NCBI GenBank assembly: GCA_035620975.1
Contig: DASPFV010000245.1
Span: 49,233-113,232 of the forward strand
From: DASPFV01 sp035620975
GTDB lineage: Bacteria > Acidobacteriota > Vicinamibacteria > Vicinamibacterales > 2-12-FULL-66-21
Direction: 5' to 3'
DNA: 64,000 nt
Shown: piece by piece, positions 50,006 to 57,323 of the stretch
How positions within the stretch are numbered: the stretch's first letter is position 1
How the letters are laid out: every line of letters starts with the position of its first letter
The notes under the pieces: generated by a model
Seen by the model: the letters and a program-made list of their open reading frames with translations, nothing else
What the model was told of the DNA's origin: nothing
The model's database searches: none
Position numbers and translations under genes: made by a program

Positions 50006-50698
50006 ATGACCGTGTCCGACGATCCCTCCGCCGGCTCGCGCTGGAGCGCAGCGGACACGGTCGCGGGCTTCTCGCAGTCTCCGCCGAACGCGACGCTGAT
50101 CCAGTTCGCCGCGCAGGCGATGCCCGCGGGCGGCGGTCGACTGCTCGATATCGGGTGCGGAGCCGGACGGAACGCCGTTCCGATCGCCCAGCTTGGGTGG
50201 GAGGTCCTGGGTCTGGATCTGTCCATGCCGATGCTGCGGGCAGCCGCCGCTCGTACCCGCGTGGAACAGCTCTCGGGATGCGTGCGACTGGCGCTCGCCC
50301 GCATGGACGCTCTGCCGGTGGCGGATCGCTGCGTCGACTTCGTCGTGGCCCACGGGATCTGGAATCTCGCCCGCTCCGCCGCCGAGTTCCGCGCCGCGGT
50401 GCGGGAGGCAGCCCGGGTCGCCCGGCCCGGCGCCGCGCTGTTCGTCTTCACGTTCTCGCGCAACACGCTGCCGCCGCACGTGCAGCCGGTGGGGGGCGAA
50501 CCTTTCGTGTTCACGGAGTTCTCCGGGGAGCCGCAGGTGTTCCTGACCGCCGAACAGCTGGGGCTCGAGATGCACGCGGCTGGGTTTGCGCCCGATACGG
50601 CGGCGCCCCTCCAGGAACACAACCTTCCCAGACCCGGGACTCTGCGGACGGGCAAGGTGCCGGTCATTTACGAGGCACTGTTCCGGCGCGTGCCGTAA
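50006..50698 (+). CDS. SAM-dependent methyltransferase (class I)
   Basis: A 230-residue methyltransferase of the Methyltransf_11/25 type. The SAM-binding motif LLDIGCGAGRNAVPIA (about 46-61), acidic LGLDLS (69-74), ARMDALPVAD (99-108) and AVREAARVARPGAALFVFTFSR (about 130-151) define the fold. After motif IV it has WNLARSAAEF. The substrate is unknown. ATG 50006 begins a plausible N-terminus. It stands alone, followed by a G-rich stretch and the PadR promoter. Confidence 0.85.
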   Translation: MTVSDDPSAGSRWSAADTVAGFSQSPPNATLIQFAAQAMPAGGGRLLDIGCGAGRNAVPIAQLGWEVLGLDLSMPMLRAAAARTRVEQLSGCVRLALARMDALPVADRCVDFVVAHGIWNLARSAAEFRAAVREAARVARPGAALFVFTFSRNTLPPHVQPVGGEPFVFTEFSGEPQVFLTAEQLGLEMHAAGFAPDTAAPLQEHNLPRPGTLRTGKVPVIYEALFRRVP

Positions 50699-50750
50699 CG
50701 GCTGGACGAGGGCGTACGCCTGCGCCCCCGGCGCGCGTTCTTCGCGCGCT

Positions 50751-50785
50751 GGGGTGGGGTGGGGGGGCCGGCGGGGCGAAGCCCC
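50751..50785. terminator. G-run and GGGGC/GCCCC hairpin after methyltransferase gene
   Basis: GGGG-T-GGGG-T-GGGGGGG (50751-50767) followed by GGGG at 50772-50775 satisfies a G-quadruplex pattern on the plus strand. GGGGC (50772-50776) pairs with GCCCC around GAA. The hairpin lies 75 nt after the methyltransferase stop; the weak following TTTC makes termination uncertain. Confidence 0.35.
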
Positions 50786-50835
50786 CAGGTTTCTCTCGTG
50801 GTCCGCCGCATCCGTCTTCTGATCCGCGGAACGAT

Positions 50836-50864
50836 TTGCGGCATCGCGTCGTATTGCCTACAAT
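50836..50864 (+). promoter_or_regulatory. Sigma-70 promoter of the padR-ADOP operon
   Basis: TTGCGG (50836-50841) and TACAAT (50859-50864) are spaced by exactly 17 bp. The predicted start site near 50871 is only about 6 nt before the GTG at 50877, so the mRNA would be almost leaderless and the GAAGG at 50865-50869 may not be transcribed. Confidence 0.6.
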
Positions 50865-50876
50865 GAAGGCCAAATC

Positions 50877-51215
50877 GTGGCGCGCCCATCCATCTTCCTC
50901 GGCGACCTCGAGCAGATGGTCCTGCTCGCCGTGCTCCGCCTCGGCGACGGCGCCTACGCCGTGCCCATCCGGGAGGAGCTCGCTGAGAGGGCAGGACGCC
51001 GGATTGCCCGCGGGGCGCTCTACACGTCGCTCGACCGGCTCGAGTCGAAGGGGTACCTGCGCTCCAGGCTCGGCGATCCGACCCCCGAGCGGGGCGGGCG
51101 CGCGCGCCGCTACTACACCGTGACCGCGCGCGGTCTCAGCGCCCTGCGCACGTCCGCCGACGCCCTGCGCGGCCTCTCCCACGGGCTGGAGGCGATCCTG
51201 GGCCGGCTGCCGTGA
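50877..51215 (+). CDS. PadR-family transcriptional regulator
   Basis: A 112-residue PadR repressor: LGDLEQMVLLAVLRLGDGAYAVPIREEL (about 9-36), the recognition helix region GALYTSLDRLESKGYLRSRLG (45-65) and RYYTVTARGLSAL (78-90). It is a single winged helix with a short dimerisation helix. Its gene overlaps the ADOP permease gene by four bases (GTGA). In Acidobacteriota PadR genes are commonly placed directly upstream of ADOP permease genes, so it probably controls its own operon in response to an unknown ligand. Confidence 0.92.
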   Translation: MARPSIFLGDLEQMVLLAVLRLGDGAYAVPIREELAERAGRRIARGALYTSLDRLESKGYLRSRLGDPTPERGGRARRYYTVTARGLSALRTSADALRGLSHGLEAILGRLP

Positions 51216-53908
51216 CCACGCCTCTCACGCCTCCCCGTGCCGCGGAGCGCCTGCTCGCCCTCGCGTTTTCCGATTCGGACCTGCGCGATGCGGTCCTGGG
51301 CGACCTGCATGAGGAGTACGTGGCGCGTGCCGCACGTGCGGCCGGGTTGCGACTGCGTGTCTGGTACTGCATCGAGGCGCTCCGCCTCGCTGTCCGGTTC
51401 ACGTTGCGGCGCCTCGGTCGGTACGCGCGGCGATCACGCGCGGCCGCCCCCTCCACCGACGACATCAGACAGGAGACCCTCATGTCGGGCCTGCGCTCCG
51501 ATCTGAAGCTGGCTTTCCGCACGCTCCGGCAGCAGCCGGGCGTGTCGCTCGTCACCGCTGTCACGCTGGCACTCGGCCTGGGCATCAACGCCACGGTGCT
51601 GGGCATGATGGATGCCATGCTGTTCCGGCCGTTCCAGTTCCAGGACGCGGACCGGCTCGTGGTGTTGTGGGAGACGGTGCGGGGAGGATCGGAGCGCGAG
51701 ACGGTCTCGCAGGCCAACTTCCTCGACTGGCGCGCACAGGCGCGCAGCCTCGAGCAGATCGAGGCCTGGGCGTGGCTCGATGCGACGCTGACCGGGCGCG
51801 GCGAACCGGAACGCGTGCAGGGGTTCAGGGTCACGTCCGGCTTCTTCGATCTGCTCGGCATTGTCCCCGCGCTCGGCCGCACGTTCGTTCCTGACGACGA
51901 ACGGCTGGGCCGCCATCGGCACGTCGTGGTCAGCGACGGCCTGTGGAAGCGGCGGTTCGGCGGGGACCGCCATGTCGTCGGCACCGATATCGAAGTGGAC
52001 GGCGTCGCGCATACCGTCGTTGGGGTCGCCCCACCGGGCTTTTCGTTCCCGGTCGGCTGCGAGCTGTGGGTGCCCCTGGCGCTCACGCCGGCGCAGGCCA
52101 CCGATCGCGAGAGCCGGCCGCTCACCGTGGCCGGCAGGCTCGCCGGCGCACAGTCGCTGCCGTCGGCGCAGGCGGAGCTGGACACGATCAGCCGCCGCCT
52201 GGCACAGGAGCACCCCCGCACCAACGGCGACCGCGGCGTGTCCGTGCGCTCGCTGGCGACCGCGTTCCGCGAAGGGTCCACCGTGCCATTCGTCGCGATT
52301 CTGCAGGCCGCGGCGGCGCTCGTGCTGCTCGTCGCGTGCGCGAACGTGGCGGGTCTTCTCCTCGCGCGCGCGATGGATCGGCAGCGCGAGCTGGCGATTA
52401 AGACCGCCCTTGGCGCCAGCCGGGCGCGGATCGTCAGGCAGTTCGTCGTCGAGACCGTCCTGCTCGGATTGCTGGCAGCGGCGGTGGCCGTCCCGCTGGC
52501 CTCGATCGGCCTCGACGCGCTGCGGGTCAGCATCCCGCCGGAGACCGCCAGATTCGTCGAAGGCTGGGACAACCTGCGCCTCGACGGCCGTGTGGCTGCG
52601 GCGATACCGCTCCTGGCCATCGTCGTGGGGCTGCTGATCGGTCTCGTGCCGGCGCTCGCGGCCACGCGGCCAGGTTTCAACGACGCCCTCAAGGACGGCG
52701 ATCGTGCCATGGGCGGCATCCGCCGTCAGCGTGGGAGGCAGGTCCTGGTCGTCGTCGAGATCGCGCTGGCGCTGGCCCTGCTCGTCGCCGCCGGGCTCAC
52801 GGTCGCGGGAGGCAGGCGCCTGACGGCCGACCCGGGCGGATTCGATGCGGAGGGGTTGCTGACATTCCAGGTTCCGCTGCCCGAGCCGAAGTACGCGGAG
52901 CCCGGGCCTCGGAGGGAATTCGTCGCGGCCCTCATTGCGCGCATGCAGGCGAGCCCGATGGTCCGGCAAGCGGCGATTGCGAACGTCCTCCCGGCGTCCG
53001 GCTGGAGCCCGTCCATGTCGTTCGTTGTCGATCACGATCCCGCACCGGACCTGGCGCGACGACCGCGCAGCGGGTTCCGCACGGTCTCGACCGACTTCTT
53101 CGAAGCGTTGCGGGTTCCGGTGGTCGCAGGCCGCACGTTCACGACGGCCGATCGCGAAGGCACGCAGCCGGTTGCGATCGTGAGCGCCTCGCTGGCCGAA
53201 CGCTTCTGGCCGGGGCAGGATCCCATCGGCAAACGGTTGCGCCTGGACGACACGCGAGAGGAGTGGCGCCACATCGTGGGCATCGTCGGAGACGTGCGGA
53301 TGTTCAACTGGTGGGACGGCGAGGATGCGCTGGCGGTCTACGTGCCGCTGCGTCAGGCGCCACCAGGAGGCCTGGTGTACGCCGTCGTCCGGACACACGG
53401 CAATCCTGCCGCCACGACGGCGTCGATTCGGGAGGCGATCAGATCCGTCGACCCGCTGCTGCCTGTCACTCACGCCCGGACGCTGCGCGAGGCGGTGGCC
53501 GAGAGCGGAGCGGGCCTGGGGCACCTGGCGCTGTTGATGGCCGTGTGCGGCGGGATCGGCCTCCTGCTCTCGCTGCTGGGCATCTACAGCGTGATGGCGT
53601 ACGCGGTGTCGCAGCGGATTCACGAGTTCGGCGTGCGGATGGCGCTCGGGGCGACGGGCCGGGAAGTGCTGCGCCTGACGGTGACCGAAGCCCTTGCGCT
53701 GACGGGCTGCGGGCTGGCGCTCGGCCTGCTGCTGGCCGTAGTCCTCGGGCGGCTCCTGTCCAGCGCGCTCTTCGGGCTGATCACCCTCCAGCCAACAATC
53801 ATCCTGGGTGTCGGCCTGGGGCTCGCCGCGGTGTCGCTGGCCGCCGCCTGCGTCCCTGCCCGGCGGGCCGTGAGCCTCGATCCGGCGATCGTGCTGCGAG
53901 GCCGCTGA
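51212..53908 (+). CDS. ADOP-type duplicated ABC transporter permease
   Basis: An 898-residue member of the acidobacterial duplicated orphan permease family. After about 90 N-terminal residues typical of ADOPs (HEEYVARAARAAG and a helix), two MacB/FtsX-like units follow: unit 1 with helix LVTAVTLALGLGINATVLGMMDAMLF (about 108-133), periplasmic MacB_PCD domain and three helices (365-500); unit 2 with helix near 517, domain with DPIGKRLRL and a helix bundle with GIYSVMAYAVSQRIHEFGVRMALGA. Function is unknown: an associated ATPase is generally not encoded alongside, and none is here. GTG 51212 overlaps padR in GTGA. Confidence 0.9.
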   Translation: MTTPLTPPRAAERLLALAFSDSDLRDAVLGDLHEEYVARAARAAGLRLRVWYCIEALRLAVRFTLRRLGRYARRSRAAAPSTDDIRQETLMSGLRSDLKLAFRTLRQQPGVSLVTAVTLALGLGINATVLGMMDAMLFRPFQFQDADRLVVLWETVRGGSERETVSQANFLDWRAQARSLEQIEAWAWLDATLTGRGEPERVQGFRVTSGFFDLLGIVPALGRTFVPDDERLGRHRHVVVSDGLWKRRFGGDRHVVGTDIEVDGVAHTVVGVAPPGFSFPVGCELWVPLALTPAQATDRESRPLTVAGRLAGAQSLPSAQAELDTISRRLAQEHPRTNGDRGVSVRSLATAFREGSTVPFVAILQAAAALVLLVACANVAGLLLARAMDRQRELAIKTALGASRARIVRQFVVETVLLGLLAAAVAVPLASIGLDALRVSIPPETARFVEGWDNLRLDGRVAAAIPLLAIVVGLLIGLVPALAATRPGFNDALKDGDRAMGGIRRQRGRQVLVVVEIALALALLVAAGLTVAGGRRLTADPGGFDAEGLLTFQVPLPEPKYAEPGPRREFVAALIARMQASPMVRQAAIANVLPASGWSPSMSFVVDHDPAPDLARRPRSGFRTVSTDFFEALRVPVVAGRTFTTADREGTQPVAIVSASLAERFWPGQDPIGKRLRLDDTREEWRHIVGIVGDVRMFNWWDGEDALAVYVPLRQAPPGGLVYAVVRTHGNPAATTASIREAIRSVDPLLPVTHARTLREAVAESGAGLGHLALLMAVCGGIGLLLSLLGIYSVMAYAVSQRIHEFGVRMALGATGREVLRLTVTEALALTGCGLALGLLLAVVLGRLLSSALFGLITLQPTIILGVGLGLAAVSLAAACVPARRAVSLDPAIVLRGR

Positions 53909-54019
53909 CGGCGGCGCGCGTGGGCGTGCTCTGCGTCGGGTCTTCTCTTCTCTGACCGATCTTCGTGAAGGCCGCGGCCGTCCGCCGGCGTGATCGGCCA
54001 GGCGCCACGTGCGACGAGG

Positions 54020-55222
54020 TCAGTCCGCCGATTTCCGTGCGGACTGCCACGCGTAGACGGCACGGTCGAACTCCTCGAGCAGTCCCCTCGGGCCCGGATC
54101 GAGCCCTGGCAGCATCTGGCTCATGAGGACAGCGCCGATCTGCTTCTCGCGATCGATCCAGAAGAACGTGTTGAAGATGCCCGCCCACGCCAGGGACTCG
54201 CGGCCGCGCGCGGTGCCGTTGGCCGTGGTGTTCAGCGCAAATCCGAGGCCGAACTTGTCGAGGGCGCCGGGCAGAGTGGCGCCGTCGGTGGCGAGTTGAG
54301 GGATCAGGCTGGGAAACGGCCGGATCTCGAGTTCGCCGATCTGATTGCGGCCTGCCATGGCCACGGACTCGGCGGAGAGGATCCGCCGGCCGTCGAGCTG
54401 GCCGCCGGCCATGATCGCACGGACGAACCGGAGATAGTCCGAGGCCGTCGAATGCAGCCCGCCGCCGCCCGAGAAGAACCCGGACGCCCTGGGCATCTGC
54501 TGCGTCTGCGGCTGGAGGCTGCCATCGGGCTGGCGCTGGTAGAGCGTCACCAGGCGTTCCCGTTTGTCGGCGGGGACCTCGAAGAACGTGTCGGGCATGG
54601 CCAGCGGCGCGAAGATGTGCTCGCGGAAGTAGACCTCCAGGGACTGGCCACTGACCTGTTCCACCAGCCTGCCCAGCCAGTCAGTGTTGGTCCCGTATTC
54701 CCATCGCGTTCCCGGATCGAAGAGGAGCGGTGCCTTCAGGAAACCGCCATCGCCCGTCATCAGGCTGGGCAACTCCTTCTTCGCGACGAGATCCAGCAGC
54801 GTCTTGTTCATGAACTCGTAGCCGAAGCCGGCCGTGTGCGTCAGCAGGTGGCGCACCGTCACCGGGCTCTTCGGCGGACGCAGCGTGCCGCCCTCGAGCA
54901 CCTGGATGGTCCCGATCTCGGGCACGTAGGTCCTGGCCGGCTCGTCGAGGCGGACCTTGCCGGCCTCGACGAGCTGCAGCACCGCCGTGGAGGTGATCGG
55001 CTTCGTCATCGACGCGATCGGAAAGATCGCGTGCAGGCCCGCGCCTTCGGCGTGTTCGTAGATGACTCCATTCGCATCCGCGACCATCGCCACGGCCATG
55101 GGGACCTGCTTCTTCTCGACGGCCGTCCGGAGCAGGGCGTTGATCTCGTCAACGCCGGGCACCGTCGCGCGCGGCCAGGCGACCGAGGCGACCAGCACAG
55201 CCAGGACGAGCATGTTCTTCAT
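54020..55222 (-). CDS. Secreted class C beta-lactamase-like serine hydrolase
   Basis: A 400-residue exported enzyme of the serine beta-lactamase-like/DD-peptidase fold. The signal peptide (about 1-17) leads to the nucleophile motif SMTK (Ser71, Lys74) in PIASMTKPITS; YGTNTDW near residue 175 is the Tyr-containing second motif; a GGGGLHS segment near 250 is also typical of esterase-like members. The usual KTG third motif is not obvious, favouring an esterase or D-aminopeptidase over a true beta-lactamase. ATG 55222 follows GGAG. Antibiotic resistance should not be inferred. It is divergent from the SET-domain gene. Confidence 0.85.
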   Translation of the reverse strand: MKNMLVLAVLVASVAWPRATVPGVDEINALLRTAVEKKQVPMAVAMVADANGVIYEHAEGAGLHAIFPIASMTKPITSTAVLQLVEAGKVRLDEPARTYVPEIGTIQVLEGGTLRPPKSPVTVRHLLTHTAGFGYEFMNKTLLDLVAKKELPSLMTGDGGFLKAPLLFDPGTRWEYGTNTDWLGRLVEQVSGQSLEVYFREHIFAPLAMPDTFFEVPADKRERLVTLYQRQPDGSLQPQTQQMPRASGFFSGGGGLHSTASDYLRFVRAIMAGGQLDGRRILSAESVAMAGRNQIGELEIRPFPSLIPQLATDGATLPGALDKFGLGFALNTTANGTARGRESLAWAGIFNTFFWIDREKQIGAVLMSQMLPGLDPGPRGLLEEFDRAVYAWQSARKSAD

Positions 55223-55319
55223 TGGCTCCGCCTTTCCTTGAGGTTCGCGTGCTGCGGAGGATACACCAGTCAGGGCACGCGGGCGCCCGGGCGCTCGCGA
55301 TCGATGTAGGATCGCGCCC

Positions 55320-55730
55320 GTGAACAGGCCCCTTCCACGGATCGTGCGGCGCCGTTCGCGCGTGCACGGCCACGGTGTGTTCGCCGCCGAGCCCATCAGC
55401 AAGAACACCCGCATCATCGACTACGCCGGCCAGCTCGTTCGCAACGCCGACAGCGCGGCGCGCGAGGCCCGGTATCTGAAGGACGGCTGCATCTGGGTGT
55501 TCCGCGTGAACCGGCGCTGGAGCCGCGATGCCGCCATCGACGGCAACATCGCGCGGTTCATCAATCACTCCTGCCGGCCGAACTGCTGGTGGGAGGTCGT
55601 CGGCACGACGATCTGGATTCGCGCCGCGCGCAACATCCAGCCTGGCGAGGAGCTGACCTACGACTACGCGACGGTCGGCGACCACACGATCCCCTGCCGC
55701 TGCCATCCGGGCTGTCGGCGGTGGCTCTAA
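55320..55730 (+). CDS. SET-domain lysine methyltransferase-like protein
   Basis: A compact 136-residue SET domain with post-SET Cys motif. Seen are RRSRVHGHGVFAAEPI (SET-N, about 11-26), ARFINHSCRPNC (83-94, the pseudoknot Asn-His-Ser-Cys), GEELTYDYA (about 112-120, catalytic Tyr) and CRCHPGCRRWL (126-136, zinc-type post-SET). All residues needed for SAM-dependent protein-lysine methylation seem present. The bacterial target is unknown. GTG 55320 starts 97 nt from the divergent hydrolase. Such SET genes occur in several soil bacterial lineages and may have come from eukaryotes or be ancient; the sequence alone cannot decide. Confidence 0.9.
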   Translation: MNRPLPRIVRRRSRVHGHGVFAAEPISKNTRIIDYAGQLVRNADSAAREARYLKDGCIWVFRVNRRWSRDAAIDGNIARFINHSCRPNCWWEVVGTTIWIRAARNIQPGEELTYDYATVGDHTIPCRCHPGCRRWL

Positions 55731-55742
55731 CGTAGAATCAAC

Positions 55743-55760
55743 TCCAGGTTCCTGGTTCTG
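55743..55760. repeat. Short CCAGGTTCCTGGTTCTGG tandem
   Basis: CCAGGTTCCTGGTTCTGG has repeated CTGGTTC words and is related on the opposite strand to the CCCTGAACCAGG repeat at 45450. It lies 10 nt after the SET gene stop, before the esterase gene. Confidence 0.4.
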
Positions 55761-55787
55761 GTCCGTAGTTCGAAAGGACGGCCAGTG

Positions 55788-57299
55788 ATGTCGATCGTGG
55801 CGCGGGCGGGTGTTCTCGTCGTGGCGGGGCTCGGTCTGGGCGTTGTCGCGGCGGCGTCGGGCGCGGGCGGCCGGCAGCAGGCCACGCCGGCGGCTTCGAC
55901 GCCGGCCGCTCAGCAGGCGCCTGCTCCTCCCTCACCCGTGCAGCTGGCGAACCAGGCCGAGCGGGAGCGCATCATGAAGGAGCTCGGGATCTCGGCGATC
56001 CCTCCCGGCGCGATCAGCTCGAGCCCGGCGACCTACGACGAAGCGGCGGCCAACCCGTACCCCACCCTGCCCGATCCGCTGACGCTCGAGAACGGACAGA
56101 AGGTCACGTCCGCGTCGACGTGGCGGAATCGCCGGCGGGCCGAGCTGCTCGAGGATTTTCAGCGGGACGTCTACGGCCGCATCCCGAAGCAGGTGCCGGC
56201 TGTCACCTGGAAGGTCGTCGACGCGACGGAGGGGGAGACAGCCGGGATCAAGACCGTCACGAAGCGGCTGCTCGGCTACGTCGACAACTCCGCGCACCCG
56301 GAGATCACGGTCATCATCCAGGCGACCGTCACCACGCCAGCCGGCGCGAGCGGTCCCGTGCCGGTAATCATCCAGTTCGGCGGCGGTGCGGTGCCGCTGC
56401 CGGAGGGTACGGCCGAACCGCCCAATCCCTGTGCGCCGCCCGGCGGGTTCGGAGGACGCGGAGCCGGACGCGGAGGTCGCGGCGCGGGCGCCGGCCCGAC
56501 TGGCCCGGGCTGGCAGGAGCAGATCCTTGCGAAGGGCTGGGGCTACGCGAACCTGAACACGGGCAGCATCCAGGGCGATTGCGGCGCGGGTCTGACGGCC
56601 GGCATCATCGGCCTCGCCAACAAGGGGCAGCGGCGCAAGCTGGACGACTGGGGCGCGCTGGCCGCGTGGGGCTGGGGCGCGAGCCGGCTGCTGGACTACT
56701 TCGCCACCGACACGGCCGTCGATGCCATGCGGGTCGGCGTCATGGGGCACTCGCGCTGGGGCAAGGCGGCCCTCGTCGCGATGGCCTACGACGAGCGGTT
56801 CGCGATCGGCTACATCAGCTCGTCGGGCCACGGCGGCGCCAAGCTGCACCGTCGCAAGTACGGTGAGACGATCGAGAACGTCGCGAACACCTTCTATCAC
56901 TGGATGGCGGGCAACTACCTCATGTACGCCGGCCGGTGGGACATGCTGCCGGTCGATTCGCACGAGCTGATCGCGCTGTGCGCGCCACGCCCCGTGTTCC
57001 TCAGCGCCGGCAACGGTCCAGGTCCGGTCAATCCCGATGGCACCGTGCCGGTCAACGACGCGTGGGTGGATCCGAAGGGGAGCTTTCTCGCCGCCGTGGG
57101 CGCGGGGCCGGTCTACAGGCTGCTCGGCGGCCGCGATCTCGGGACGACCGAATTCCCGCCCATCGACACCGCGCTCGTCGACGGCGATCTCGGGTTCCGT
57201 CAACATACCGGCGGGCACACGCCCGGGCCGACGTGGCCAACCTTCCTGACGTTCGCGGAGCGATACCTGAACAAGCCGGCGAAGACGTCGTCACGATGA
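55788..57299 (+). CDS. Glucuronoyl esterase-like (CE15) secreted enzyme
   Basis: A 503-residue exported alpha/beta hydrolase of the CE15 type, which cuts ester bonds between 4-O-methyl-glucuronate of xylan and lignin alcohols. A signal peptide (about 1-24) and a Pro/Ala linker precede the catalytic domain. The nucleophile elbow is GHSRWGKAAL (Ser near 324), with SSSGHGGAKLHRRKYGE following; HWMAGNY and a late GGHTPGPTWP supply candidates for the acid and His. A Gly/Arg-rich insertion lies near residue 225. It is convergent with a GH67 alpha-glucuronidase gene, supporting a joint role on glucuronoxylan. ATG 55788 (GTG one codon earlier). Confidence 0.85.
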   Translation: MSIVARAGVLVVAGLGLGVVAAASGAGGRQQATPAASTPAAQQAPAPPSPVQLANQAERERIMKELGISAIPPGAISSSPATYDEAAANPYPTLPDPLTLENGQKVTSASTWRNRRRAELLEDFQRDVYGRIPKQVPAVTWKVVDATEGETAGIKTVTKRLLGYVDNSAHPEITVIIQATVTTPAGASGPVPVIIQFGGGAVPLPEGTAEPPNPCAPPGGFGGRGAGRGGRGAGAGPTGPGWQEQILAKGWGYANLNTGSIQGDCGAGLTAGIIGLANKGQRRKLDDWGALAAWGWGASRLLDYFATDTAVDAMRVGVMGHSRWGKAALVAMAYDERFAIGYISSSGHGGAKLHRRKYGETIENVANTFYHWMAGNYLMYAGRWDMLPVDSHELIALCAPRPVFLSAGNGPGPVNPDGTVPVNDAWVDPKGSFLAAVGAGPVYRLLGGRDLGTTEFPPIDTALVDGDLGFRQHTGGHTPGPTWPTFLTFAERYLNKPAKTSSR

Positions 57300-57323
57300 A
57301 GGGCGAAATCGCTCGCGTGCTGC

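Noticed and set aside
54020..55222. Calling the serine hydrolase an antibiotic-resistance beta-lactamase
   Set aside because: Only the SxxK motif and a Tyr motif are clear; the KTG motif is not, and many secreted esterases share this fold.
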